Positions 34,001 through 45,540 of a stretch of 64,000 bases of DNA are shown here, piece after piece. The DNA lies in NCBI GenBank assembly GCA_963682055.1, contig OY821750.1, positions 8,682,501 to 8,746,500 on the forward strand, read 5' to 3'. The notes beneath the pieces were generated by a model. That model did no database searches, had not been told where the DNA came from, and saw nothing but the letters and a program-made list of their open reading frames with translations. Numbering within the stretch: position 1 is the stretch's first letter; the number at the start of each line of letters is the position of its first letter. The position numbers and the translations under genes are program-made. This DNA is from Primula veris (lineage: Eukaryota > Streptophyta > Magnoliopsida > Ericales > Primulaceae).

Positions 34001-34671
34001 TCTTATTAAAATTTACTACATCCAGATATTCCTATTTAATACTACTTATTAATTAACACCAAAACAAAATTCTGCCAAGATAGTATAACAAACACTCAGA
34101 TCTCTATTTAGCACTAAGATAAACATCAATTAACATATTTCTAAGCAATGCACTACAAAATTCATCTACATATAACAAAAAAGAAAGAAAACCCCTAAAT
34201 TGTACTAAAATTGAGATCAATTAAGTGGATTAGTGACCCGTGACAACGGTTTATTTGTTTTAAAAGCTAAAAAAAATAAAAAAAATGATAGAACCTATCT
34301 TTCTTTTTATTTTCTCCAGTAACTACCATAATCTTATTAAAATCTACTAATCCAGATATTCATATCTAATACTACTTATTAATTAACACAAAACTAAATT
34401 CTGCCAAGATAGTACAATAAACATTCAGATCTCTATTTAACACTAATATAAACATCATTAACATATTTATAAGCAATGCACTACAAAATAAGTTAATAAC
34501 CGCACAATTCATCTACATATAATAAAAAAAATAAAAAGAACCCATAAATTAAAGTCAAATTTAGATCAATTAAGTGGGTAAATAACACGTGACAATAAAT
34601 TATTTGTAAAACCCAGATTAGATCTGGTTAGAAATTAGAGAAAGGTTAACTTACTTGGATTTGGAAGCCAT
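27287..34671 (-). CDS. WEB-family coiled-coil protein (At5g16730-like), 4 exons, 832 aa
   Basis: Exons on the minus strand: 34655-34671 (17 bp, MASKS plus two bases of the next codon), 32746-32959, 29856-30107, 27287-29302. They sum to 2499 bp, exactly 833 codons, with GT...AG borders. The serine/proline-rich N-terminus (SSVSEASNNKPSSPATPKF) is followed from ~residue 80 by a very long coiled coil to ~residue 660 (QLSAAQEDLKKAKEKLASSD, AAKMAESYARNLADEW, TLTAALHEVSSEERKTKEK). Then come the family signatures ISDSEKDYDVLPKVVEFSEQ and VESKMWASCKIE, an acidic part, and a basic C-terminal tail (KKKKPLLKKFGSLLKKKG). WEB/PMI-type proteins are linked to chloroplast photorelocation movement; this subgroup is annotated as possibly plastid-associated and its exact role is not established. 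Length fits the family. Intron 2 contains a copied NERD promoter and exon; intron 1 contains a tandem repeat. Confidence 0.92.
30375..31595. repeat. Inserted duplicate of NERD 5' region in WEB intron 2, flanked by 28-bp direct repeats
   Basis: 30411-31498 copies 24317-25407 (NERD promoter, exon 1 at 30922-31049, start of intron 1), on the same strand. The insertion is bordered by identical 28-bp direct repeats beginning ATTCAACAGCAGGGTACT at 30375-30402 and 31568-31595. Short filler lies between the copy and the right repeat (31499-31567), including a second piece of 'atttaacgtagcaatg' and an inverted ATCACGTG motif. This looks like templated repair of a staggered break. The copied exon ends in an intact 5' splice site but is followed by no NERD exons. 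Confidence 0.88.
33330..34620. repeat. Diverged tandem repeat (~3.5 units of 300-360 bp) in WEB intron 1
   Basis: The units begin around 33345 (partial), 33610, 33915 and 34262. Each runs through 'gaacctatctttc', 'actacatccagatattc', 'cactcagatct', 'agcaatgcactacaaaa', and most end near 'cacgtgacaac'. The unit ends contain CACGTG or CCCGTG, so the intron carries several G-box-like words. Similarity is high but not perfect, pointing to an older duplication. Confidence 0.8.
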
Positions 34672-34689
34672 GATTTAATTCAGTAGTAC

Positions 34690-34860
34690 AAATAATAATA
34701 ATAATAATAATGAGTTAATTAAAATTAAATGGAACTAAAAGAGTACAATGTTGTCATTTGTAATTTGTACGAGGATGTTCTGTTTATAGAGAGATATATA
34801 GATATATATATAGATATATATATATATATAGATATATAGAGAGAGAGAGAGAGAGAGTAA
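34690..34860 (-). promoter_or_regulatory. WEB 5' leader and promoter: TATA box and microsatellites
   Basis: An (AAT)n tract at 34691-34711 sits just upstream of the ATG at 34671. On the minus strand TATAAACA (34781-34788) is a plausible TATA box ~110 bp upstream. Beyond it lies a mixed (TA)n/(GA)n microsatellite (34789-34858). Confidence 0.45.
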
Positions 34861-37800
34861 CAGTAGTTATGTATGTTGAGTGAGAAGTACAAAGAAAGTG
34901 GTTTACTTTTATGAAACTATTATTTGGACTTACTTAAATTAAAAACTGTATATTTGGTATTTTCCAGTTAAAAGTGAAATGCTAATAGGGCTAATAGCTT
35001 TCAAATGGTGAATTTATTGTTTGTATTTTCAACAAAACTCCATTGCAAATTTTGTATTATTGGCATTTTTTTTAATGGTGAACATATACTAGTATTCGAT
35101 ATTAGTATTTTTTATTTATTAAATAATGAAATGAATTGAGATGGAGGACAAAATTCCATTTTTATATATTGTAGATTAGGCTTTTTTTTTAAATGGTGAA
35201 CATATGTTAGTATTCGATATTAGTAATTTTTATTAAATAATAAAATGATTTGCAATTATTTACATTGAACGAAAATTTAATTTCAAATATTATAGAGTTG
35301 GGTGTTTCCATCATATTAATGATTTATTTCTCTAATTCGAGTATTTGAGATACGTCTACGGTCAGTTTTTCTTGCAATATGAGCTATAACTGTCTGTTTA
35401 ATTTCATCCTGAATGAAATGACAATACGTTACAACTAGAATGAACAATATTGTAAAAAAAAGTAGTCACTATAGTTTTTTCATAAATAAGATGATAATGG
35501 ATATATAAATTTTGTTTTGCTTCTATGGGGTGAAAGGTGCCCTAACGAGGTTAATTTTATCTTTTAAGTAACCTTCATATTTGAGCATTAGGGGAAATTT
35601 GAATTGATATTTTAAATTAATTAAGATTTTTTCAGGGTAAAAACTCAAAAAATATTTTTATTTTTTATTTTTTGGGTTAATATACATCAAGTAGAAATAT
35701 TTAACAGTGTTGTTTATATTAGATGGTAAGAATACAAAAAAAGTATCATAATATAATGAGTAGTGTTATATTCACTCATCTAACACTTCTCCATACACTA
35801 TTTGCGAGATGAGTAATGACAAAAACGATATAAGACAAAACTGTAATTTTGTTCTCAATTTTATCATAATGAGTATAAGAAGAAGCGTAAGAAGAGTGAT
35901 AATATCTTAAGTCATAATATACCTATAAGTTGCAACAAAACAACCTCATTTATTACTTGGGTACCAAAATATGGCATAAATGATAATATCTTAAGTCATA
36001 ATGTACCTATAAACTAATAACTATTTAAAATGAAACTAAGAGGATCAAGTACGACTTTAGTAGAAATAACGGGACCACATTGTAACCCAATGGCATAACC
36101 TACCATTAACTCACAACCTCTTTTTCTCTTATGCAGAGACAAAGTAAATGTGACAAAAACTGTCCCCAAAAAATAAAGTTAAATACCATTTCACCCGATT
36201 AAAGCGAAAAAGCAAAAACCATAAGTTGGTATTTTAAACACTAGTCCAAAATATCGGTTCACAGATCATGTTATATAGATAAGTTTTGATAATGTTATCG
36301 TTTTTTTATATGTATTTATTATTATTATTTTCTTAAATCAACATTTTATTTTATTTATCAAATGTTTGTTTAAAAAAATATGTAAACTTTGATTTTTTTA
36401 TATGTTTTTGGTATTTATTGTTTATTTTGACAATTTATAAGGTGGTAATATTAATAATTTTTTTTAAAATAAATATAAAAAATTAAATTTTATTAGTACA
36501 TAAAATACAAAATATCCAGATTAATGGTTGGTACAAAATATCCTAATTAGATATCGAACTTTTATCAAAAGAATGTAAACACAGTTTGGTTTCACGTACA
36601 AATTGATCATCTTAATAAGTAGACACTCTTTTTGGCAAAATAAAAACAGTGTTAGTTTTCCTTTTCAAATCTACTACAGAAGATCGTACAACATAGACTT
36701 AGAAAGTATAAATATAATTTTTTTAAAAATCAATCCCAATGTTACACACAAAATCAAAAGTTCTGGTCACAAAAATAAGGATACTCTTTCCTGGAAGCAT
36801 GAATTTGCAAGGATATTCATACTCGATTCCGTGACTAAAACTTACCGCATGCGTAAGTTCTAGGCTAGGTTGCATTTTGAAACCTAGCAAAACGAAACCT
36901 TAGTTTTGGTGGACCGGATATCTAATAGTCGCTGTGCACTATAACACTATACATATATGTATCCATCTTATATAATTTTATTTTTTTGATATTAGACTAC
37001 TAGTTAGTTAGTTATATAGTTGAGCCTTGAACGTCAAACACTTCATAATTGTGCTACTTTTCCTACTACACAACGAAATCATTAGACACCATAATGGATT
37101 TAGGTAAGATTTCAAATTTTTTGGCGTGTTTTTTACATTTTATAACAACTCATTTTATAAAAGATAGGGGGACAATTTGAACAATTTATAATGGACATTC
37201 CCAGTCTTGTTTTGCAAATCGAAATACTGTATGATTTTAAGACCCCCATTTCTTTGGCAATGATAATTAATGGCCTGTCCCATTACAACTTAATTTTAAC
37301 CCAGTGTTTCTTTTGCTATACATGCATTGAACTTTATTTGGATGATGACCTGGTAAATATTTTTCTCTATACGATGGCGTAAGAAAAGTAGCTAGTAGTT
37401 AAATTAATTAAATGAACTCAACAAGAAATTCAAAGAAAATATTTATTTGCTTAAAATTAAGCCGAAAAAACCCTAGGGTACGTTACGAGTGAGTGTTGTG
37501 ACCATATCTGATCCACATGAGAATTTAAGTAAGAAAATAAAATGACTACACGTGATAAGGAGTTTTGCATTCACTTCGATGTCATGTCAACAATAACCAA
37601 ACAAGTCATTTCCATAAGCATAAATTTCTTCAAGTTCACTTCAATTCCCAACTAAGAAAGTGGTAGATTCAATATGTGGTTAATTTAAAATTTTCATCGA
37701 ACCTCAAATTTTTATATTTAGCAAAACTATATAGTACTTTGTTTTTTTAGTCCAGAGTCCAAACCAATGAGCTTTTATGAGAAACAGTGTTATGTAGTAC

Positions 37801-39181
37801 AGTATACCCAAAAATTAATAAGTATATTGCAAAAAGAAGATACACGAAAAGTCTGACCGTTACATAAATATTAAAGAAGACACTGCATAGTACTACTGTG
37901 TTACTAGTACTTAAATTTTCCAACACTACACCACAATTGATAATTACTCTTATAAAGATGATCAACACTTCAACATGCACACATAATTTGGCATTAACGG
38001 GTCAGAAATTTGCTACAAAAAACAATACAAAACATGAGCTGGGCACTTTTCTTTCTGAAACATGGGCAGTATTTTGCATTTTTACTGTATAATCTTGAAT
38101 TTAAAACCAATACCATGACATCAATTAACAAAAGCTAGCATGTTTATAAGTTTTTCGCAAGCATGACTGACTGATATAGTGCAGTTTAGTCGACACTTGT
38201 TGTACTCTAAAGATTTCAGATCTGCTAATAATATTATTTGACAATAAAGAAAAAATCACGATCCATTAATTATAAAAATTCGAAAAATGTTCAGATGTTT
38301 CAATTGTAACTTATGAATGCAACAAAAGCCATAATGCAACATGAGCAAAGATTTTGTCATCGAAGCAATCAAACACCGCCTCGTTATAAACGTGCAAAAA
38401 TCTCTAGACAAGATCAGATCAAAATTAAGATTGAAGAATTGAATGAGAAACAGAGGGAACACAATGTCAAAAACACCCCAAGATACTTAAAGATATTTGA
38501 TTTGAAATATTTATAGATTAGGAAAGATTCTACCTTAAGAGAAGATATTATCTTGTAATGCATGTTTCATGGATTCATTGATTTGTATTGTTTAAGTATT
38601 CAAAATATTATTTATTACTAATAAGAATAGTGAGACACATATTTGTGAAAATATCAATATGTTTCAAATATAAAGATTTAACGAAAAATAATATTATTTT
38701 TTCCCATGTGTTTCGATTGGAAATTATAAAAATTAGCGTTTCACCCCTACATAGTATGGAAAAAGAATTGTACATAATATCAGTCCATCACATCTAGATC
38801 ATTTCATGTATCGTCCCTGTTTGTAAGCTGAATCTTTGGTTGCAATGTCCTACACTCCTACTGATTGCAAACTTCGAAGAATATATCCAATTTTAGGAAA
38901 AGGCATTCACATCTGATTATGTATGTTGTTTAAACGTCCGATTGTCAACTCTGGCTAATATTTCTCTATTACGGAAAAGTCATTTACATCCGTCCATTTA
39001 TGTTGTTTAGACTGAATTGCCAACTCCGTTTTATATTTCCCCATTTTAAAAGTTTCTTTCTAAACTCCTGATGTCAAGTTTATGTTCACTTTTAGATTCG
39101 CTTGTTGGCCATTTCTTATGCTTTATAGTCGTTTCCCTCTATGAAATTACATAGATTCTACAAAAGAAAATACATACTTAT
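34861..39181. other. Intergenic, AT-rich, no supported gene
   Basis: 35060-35140 and 35185-35260 are ~75-bp direct copies ('atggtgaacatat..tagtattcgatattagta'). 38880-39020 has two diverged copies of a short segment ('cattcacatctgattatgtatgttgttta' / 'catttacatccgtccatttatgttgttta', partial). The small open frames, for example 36603-36863, 37191-37382 and 38313-38516 (plus), lack recognisable motifs. The last five bases, CTTAT (39177-39181), are the target duplication of the downstream retrotransposon. Confidence 0.5.
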
Positions 39182-39759
39182 TGACAGAACATAAAAATTA
39201 GACCCGAATGTCTCTATTCGGGTATGGATCGACCCATCCATTATAGAGGGATATCCAATGCTTAAATGAGCTATCATGAGCCTTTTTTCTTTAAGAATAA
39301 GATTGGATATTACCAAAAGCCCTAGCCCATTTAAATAGGGACCCACGTCTGAAAGATATCCCAAGATGGGAACATTTGTCAACATCTTAGAAGGCGTACT
39401 TGCCTATAAATAGCCAAGTTTCCCCCCCAAGAAAAGGACCAGAAAATCTATCCAAAAAATATAGAGAGAAGTTAAGAAAAGAGAGAAATTAACCAAATCA
39501 TATCACTTCGAGGAATAAACCGAGAAAAGACAGCCGAGCACCGAATAAAAGGGGAGAAAGATCAAGACGAGAGATTAAATAGTCATATCGAGCACAATTG
39601 TAAAACCGAAATACTAATCCGAGCAAATGTAATAGTCCGAATAAGGACAATAATCCGAGCAATAATAAAGATCAGGAAGTGTCCTTTATTCACGGTTGAT
39701 TTACCATTATATCATTGTTGAAAAGCCTAACGCGACCGACCAAAGTTATGGCTTTATCA
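39182..39759 (+). repeat. 5' LTR
   Basis: Starts TGACAGAACATAAAAATTAG and ends GGCTTTATCA. TATA box TATAAATAG at 39405-39413. AATAATAAAG near 39661 is a candidate polyadenylation signal. Same length as the 3' LTR. Confidence 0.95.
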
Positions 39760-39761
39760 AA

Positions 39762-39779
39762 TGGCGCCGTCTGTGGGAA
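39762..39779 (+). promoter_or_regulatory. Primer-binding site
   Basis: TGGCGCCGTCTGTGGGAA begins two bases after the LTR. The first nine bases (TGGCGCCGT) match the 3' end expected for plant tRNA-Asp; the rest diverges, as in other Tat-group elements. The tRNA identity is inference. Confidence 0.75.
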
Positions 39780-39838
39780 TCATCTAGTTCCCAACTAGTT
39801 TAGAATTCGAATACCAATACTCTGCCAGACGAGCGACA

Positions 39839-40681
39839 ATGGTTACCAATGTAGAGGAAACCCATCCCGAGATAATAGAAACCAATAACCAAAACACGCA
39901 AATTAGCCAACAAGACCTCGACGATCTACTCGCCATCCGCGACAGATATGAAGCTATCCAATCCGGAAACCAACCAACAACCTCCTACGTCAACCAAGAA
40001 CAACCGGTCGAACCACCCCGACATTTCATCGAAGGGATTGTCGACGAACACCCTTCGTCCTCGGAGGACGAACAAGACGTGCCCGTATTAAGGCGTGCAC
40101 GCAGACGCTTAACCGGGTCCCAAGCAGGGCCGAGCTCAAGAGTCCCTTTGCCTACAGCCTCGGTCAACTCCGGTGCTCGTTTACAAACGGACGAAGCTCA
40201 TCAGTTTGGCATGCCCGAGGATCATGTACTCGGACAGTCGCCCCGACTACCGACCAATTCTCCGAGGATGATTACACCACCCACGGTGGAGGTACAACAT
40301 GTTGTTCCATTAGCCGATGAAAGGAACTACGCCCAGCTACAAGCTCAGCTGGCGGCATGCATGACGGCCATGACAGCGGCCGGCATCGTATTGCCAGTTA
40401 TCCAACCCGACAAAGACCCACGCCATGAAGTGGAAGATTCTGCCTACAGGGCCGCCCTGGAGGCAGCGGGTCGGCGACCCGATACAAGAGTCCCCCACCA
40501 AGGGGGCAATGTCCCAATAACTATCGTCCATCCGAACACTCATATGGAACGTGTCCACACAAACACGAAGGACGGTAGATATCCCGAATACAGGATCGGG
40601 GAAGGATATGGCCCATCACCACATCAGGGAGGATACCCTACCCCCTACCAAGTCACGGATGACGCGTTCCAACAGGCTTAG
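39839..40681 (+). CDS. Retrotransposon gag N-terminal region, ends at in-frame TAG
   Basis: The 280-residue ORF begins 79 bp after the LTR. It is hydrophilic and proline-rich without a defined domain (VLRRARRRLTGSQAGPSSR), as is usual for the N-terminal gag extension of Tat elements. The stop TAG (40679-40681) is in the same reading frame as the following gag-pol frame, which continues open right after it. It is thus either a recent nonsense mutation or a readthrough site. G+C is visibly higher than in the flanking host DNA. Confidence 0.8.
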   Translation: MVTNVEETHPEIIETNNQNTQISQQDLDDLLAIRDRYEAIQSGNQPTTSYVNQEQPVEPPRHFIEGIVDEHPSSSEDEQDVPVLRRARRRLTGSQAGPSSRVPLPTASVNSGARLQTDEAHQFGMPEDHVLGQSPRLPTNSPRMITPPTVEVQHVVPLADERNYAQLQAQLAACMTAMTAAGIVLPVIQPDKDPRHEVEDSAYRAALEAAGRRPDTRVPHQGGNVPITIVHPNTHMERVHTNTKDGRYPEYRIGEGYGPSPHQGGYPTPYQVTDDAFQQA

Positions 40682-43600
40682 AACGTATGCCAAGAAACCC
40701 CGTGTGCTGAACAGATCACGCGGTACCGCAATCCTATGGGATTCGTCATCCCCGAATTCAGGCTCTATGATGGGAAGAGTTGCCCTATCGACCATCTGAG
40801 GCACTACAAGAAGAAGATGGAACTGTGGAGTGATGACCATGCACTGATGTGCAAATTTTTCAAAAACAGCTTGGGTCAAGAGGCTTCGTCATGGTATCAT
40901 AACTTGCCACGGGGCTCCATTAGAAACTGGGCAGAATTGCTAAGAGCATACTCCACCCGATACGCTGCTCATCGGAAAAAGAAGGTTAGTATCGAAACCC
41001 TTCTTAAAATGGCGATGATGCCAAATGAAAGGCTCAACGATTACTGCATACGTTTTATCGACGTAGCAAACCAGATTCCACGATATGCCAATAATATAGC
41101 CATCCAAAACTTTATCAATTCCATCCCTAATGGCTATTGGGCGAGAAGGAAGTTCATAGGCAAAAACTTCCCGACCACTGATTCCCTGCTAGCCTATTGT
41201 ACCCACCTCACCGATAAAAACGACGAACTGCGTTTCCTCAACCGAACTCTACCGAGAAGAGAGTCGGTCCGCGAGGCACAGGTGGGTCGCAAAAGAGTTA
41301 GGAATAACCAGGAAGAAGCATTCCAACCGACCAGAAAGGGCAAAGAGCCCGAGGTCCATAGCAGGGTAGAGCGACCACGAGCACTAGAGCCCAAACCGCT
41401 CCAGATCGCATACCCAACACCGACCAACGAACATAAACCGCTCCAGCTCACCTACCCGATGCCACCCAAGCCATTTCAACAAGTTCGGCCCCAAGAGAGG
41501 GAACACCGAAACACTTTCGGACCGGTCGAGCTGCGATACACTTTCAACCTATCTGCTGAAGATATCCTCAAGGATATATGCAGGGAAAGTTGGTATTCCC
41601 GACCACAACCGATCATCTCTCCCCCCAATCAGAGAGATTCCAAGCTCTTCTGCGCATATCACGAGGATCACGGCCATCTCACTGAGCATTGCCGTAACCT
41701 GCGATGGAGAATGAACCAGTGGGGCGATGCAGGATACCTAGCCAAGTTCATCAAAGGAGCTGGGAATAAAGGCAAACAATTGGCCGTCGAGGGATCCGAC
41801 AACCGGCAAGGTAAAACGATCAACGTCGTTCATATGTCACGACCCGAGGGCCCCGGTGGGGAACGGTCGCGACAACGGCAGCTGGCCCACTTTGGCCAAG
41901 TAGCCAAGGCATCACAGGTGTCGACCTCTAAACGACAGTGCACACAACGACGACATCCTCCCATTTCTTTCTCAGATCTTGACGAAGAAGGGGTGATTTA
42001 CCCCCATGGAGACGCCATTAACCTCCGGGTTCAAATTGGCCTAGACACGGTCAGCAGGGTACTTGTCGACCAAGGAGCCTCTTGCGATATCATGTACAGG
42101 GAGCTCTTCGACAAAATGGAACTCAAGCTGCAAGATCTACAGCCTGCGGATGTCACGCTGATCGGATTCATCTCCGAAACGACTAAACCATTGGGAAAGA
42201 TTGTCCTCAGTGTCACAACCGGGTCCGTGTCGGTTCCCGTAGAGTTCTTAGTGGTTAATGACCACTCCGGTCACAATGCAATATTGGGCCGACCTTGGTT
42301 ACATGCCATGAAGGCCATACCCTCAACCTATCACCAAAAGGTCAAATACCCAAATGACAGGGGAGAGATCGAGACAGCCAGAGGATGTCAAGAGGATTCA
42401 AGACGCTGCGAGGACATCACCGCGACTCTCCAAAAACAACGAAGCATAGTGGAACAACCCACCAGCACCAAGAAGCTGATCAACCAAATATCCAAAGCCG
42501 AAAGGGTTGTCGAAGAACAAGTAGGAGAGACACTCAGGAAGGTGTATATACCAGGTATGGACGAGGAGCATTACTTCCTCCTCGGCGACAACCTTCCAAA
42601 ACAGGAATCCGAGGAGTTGAAAGCATTCCTTCTCAACAACACTGATAAATTCGCCTGGAGTCCTAAAGATATGCCGGGCCTAGACCCCAATACGGCATGC
42701 CACCACCTAAGTGTAAACACCGAGTACAAGCCGATAGCACAGAGGAGCAGGAAAGTGTCTGTACAGCACAGAGCAGATATAATCGCTGAAGTACAAAAGT
42801 TATTGGAGGCTGGAGCTATAAGAGAGGTTTACTATCCAAAATGGTTGTCCAACCCGGTTGTCGTCCCTAAGAAGAACGGGAAGGAGAGAGTGTGTATAGA
42901 CTTCACAAACCTCAACAAAGCCTGCCCGAGGGACCACTTTCCCCTTCCGAGGATTGATCAACTGGTGGACGCAACTGCGGGGGCAGAACGGATGACCTTC
43001 CTTGACGCATATTCAGGATACCATCAAATTCCCCTCGCCCGCGAAGATCAAGAAAAGACTTCGTTTATATCACCTTTGGGAAATTATTGCTATACGGTAA
43101 TGCCGTTCGGCCTACGCAATGCGGGAGCAACATACCAAAGGATGATAACAAGAGTATGTCGAGATCATATAGGGAAGACGATGGAGGTATACATAGACGA
43201 CATGATCGTCAAGAGCGAAAGAGCCACATCCCACCTTCAAGATATCAGGGACGTTTTCCGAACGCTGGGCGAGCACAAACTGAAACTCAATGCGAGCAAG
43301 TGTGCATTTGGCATCAGCAAAGGGAAATTTTTGGGGCATATGGTTAGCCGAAGAGGAATAGAGGCTAATCCCGATCAAATAACGACTCTACGAAACCTAG
43401 CAGTGCCCAAGAATAAGAAACAGGTACAAGAGCTCACGGGAATGATGGCCGCGCTGAGCAGGTTCATTAGCCGATCCGCAGATAAGGGACGGCCATTTTT
43501 CGAATCACTCAAGAAGGATAGAAAATTCGTCTGGGACCCGGAATATGAAGCTTCATTCAACAATCTCAAAGAGTACTTGAGGACATTGCCACTGCTAGTA

Positions 43601-44443
43601 AGGCCGAACAGAGGAGACATTTTGGCATGCTACCTAGCAGTTTCCGCTACAGCTGTGAGCGCGGTCATCCTAAGAGAAGAAGGTCGCGAACAATTTCCGA
43701 TCTACTTCATCAGCAAGACTCTGGTCGAAGCCGAAACACGTTATCTACCCTTGGAAAAGCTGTGCCTAGCATTGGTCGTCGCAACCAGGAAGTTGCCACA
43801 CTATTTCATAGCTCATCAGGTCCGGGTATACACAAAATTTCATATTAAAGAGTCACTTCGACGGACGGACATTAGCGGCCGAGTTGCCGCCTGGGGGGTT
43901 GAGCTATCCCAATTTCATATCGAGTTCGCACCCCGTCATGCCATAAAGGGACAAGTCCTGGCCGATTTCGTCGCAGAATTCACCGAAGGCTATGACGAGC
44001 CTTTGGCGCTCTCTCCACAATCACACTGGCAGATACATGTCGACGGATCAGCCACCAAGGACGGATCAGGAGCAGGGATCGTCCTAAAATCTAGAGAGGG
44101 AGCAATCATCGAAAAAAGCATAAAACTGGGCTTCCGAGCTACCAACAATGAGGCAGAATATGAGGCCATGATAAACGGCATGCTCATTGCCCGGTCCCTC
44201 GGATGCTCCCACTTAATTGCAAGCTCAGACTCCATGCTCATCGTCAATCAAGACAACCCTGGAACAAGCGAAGGGAAGATGGCCAGAACGATTGCTCAAC
44301 GTTTTATGGTCTTGCCGAACCACCCCAAAGACGGGCACCAAGGAAACCCCCTTCAGCCTAGCGTATGGGGTCGAGGCCATCATTCCGACAGAAATCGGGC
44401 TACCCACACTCCGAACAACTGTAGTCGAGCAAGGAAACAATGA
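40682..44443 (+). pseudogene. Gag-pol of Tat element: gag core, protease, RT, two RNase H; integrase core deleted
   Basis: The frame is open from just after the TAG; the first ATG is 40736. Counting from it: gag core ~5-140 (DHLRHYKKKMELW, RYANNIAIQNFINSIP); zinc-knuckle-like CAYHEDHGHLTEHC ~305; aspartic protease ~430-560 (VLVDQGASCDIMY, active-site D near 444); RT ~690-830 with FLDAYSGYHQI, MPFGLRNAGATYQ and catalytic YIDD at 43190-43201; RNase H ~950-1040; a second, archaeal-type RNase H ~1095-1170 (IHVDGSATKDGSGAG, NNEAEYEAM, ASSDSMLIVNQ). At ~44245-44252 the frame jumps into integrase C-terminal sequence read in the wrong phase and ends at 44443. The zinc-binding and DDE catalytic parts of integrase are absent. 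Confidence 0.88.
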
Positions 44444-44777
44444 GCAAAGACTGAGAGAGGAACTTGACATGATAGACGAAAAACGAGAAATAGCAGCCCT
44501 TACCCTCGCCAAATACCAACAAAGTGTAAAACAAGCTTACGACAAGAAAGTAAAAGGGTTCAAGGAATTCAAGGTGGGAGAACTGGTGCTGCGCAAAGTA
44601 ACGGTCTATACCCGCAACGAAATACATGGCAAGCTGAGCCCCACCTGGGAGGGACCCTACGAGATCGTAAAAAGAACGAGCCCGACGACCTACAAGATCA
44701 AAAGCGTTCTGTTCGAAAATAGCCGAGGAGAAAAGAATTCATGGAACGTGATGAATCTTAAAAAATATTACGTCTAA
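44247..44777 (+). pseudogene. Integrase C-terminal remnant
   Basis: In the next frame the sequence reads IKTTLEQAKGRWPERLLNVL, then TTPFSLAYG-type motif (KETPFSLAYGVEAIIPTEIG), then a C-terminal GPY-like module (LSPTWEGPYEI) and the end MNLKKYYV. This is the part that normally follows the catalytic core. The join to the upstream RNase H lies in 'caatcaag', where both sides plausibly share bases, consistent with a microhomology deletion. The displayed frame can be extended a little upstream to an ATG at 44217, but that part is an out-of-frame reading of RNase H. Confidence 0.85.
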
Positions 44778-44974
44778 ACTAGCTCACCAAGTACGAATAC
44801 TACCCTCTTTCTCTTGCTCAATGACATTATATTTTGCATAAGTATAGTATCTTGTCATATAGTATTTTGCATAAGTATTATATCTTGTCATATAGTATTT
44901 TGCGTAAGTATAGTATCTGGTCATATAGTATCTCGCATAAGAATTAGACTTTTATAGATGAAATTCCCAACGGC

Positions 44975-45540
44975 AGACGTGCCTAGGAATACTAAAAGTC
45001 CCCCAACGGAATCGGGGGCACAAGAAATTCCTTCAAAACGGCATGTATCACTATTGTCTAAGAAGATGAAAAGTCCCCCAACGGAATCGGGGGCATAAGA
45101 AATTCCTTCAAAACGGCATGTATCACTATTGCCTAGGAATATGAAAAGTCCCCCAACGGAATCGGGGGCACAAGAAATTCCTTCAAAACGGCATGTATCA
45201 CTATTGCCTAGGAATATGAAAAGTCCCCCAACGGAATCGGGGGCACAAGAAATTCCTTCAAAACGGCATGTATCACTATTGTCTAAGAAGATGAAAAGTC
45301 CCCCAACGGAATCGGGGGCACAAGAAATTCCTTCAAAACGGCATGTATCACTATTGCCTAGGAATATGAAAAGTCCCCCAACGGAATCGGGGACACAAGA
45401 AATTCCTTCAAAACGGCATGTATCACTATTGTCTAAGAAGATGAAAAGTCCCCCAACGGAATCGGGGGCACAAGAAATTCCTTCAAAACGGCATGTATCA
45501 CTATTGCCTAGGAATACGAAAAGTCCCCCAACGGAATCAG
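44975..45540 (+). repeat. 75-bp tandem repeat, ~7.5 units, in Tat 3' region
   Basis: The motif CCCCAACGGA recurs at 45001, 45076, 45151, 45226, 45301, 45376, 45451 and 45526, an exact 75-bp period. Each unit holds CCCCCAACGGAATCGGGGG, able to form a hairpin. Two unit types differ in the linker ('gcctaggaatatg' versus 'gtctaagaagatg') and partly alternate. The period is a multiple of three, so long open frames appear on both strands; I regard those as by-products. A run of ~23 A follows (45541-45563). Tandem repeats in this position are known for Tat elements. Confidence 0.92.
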
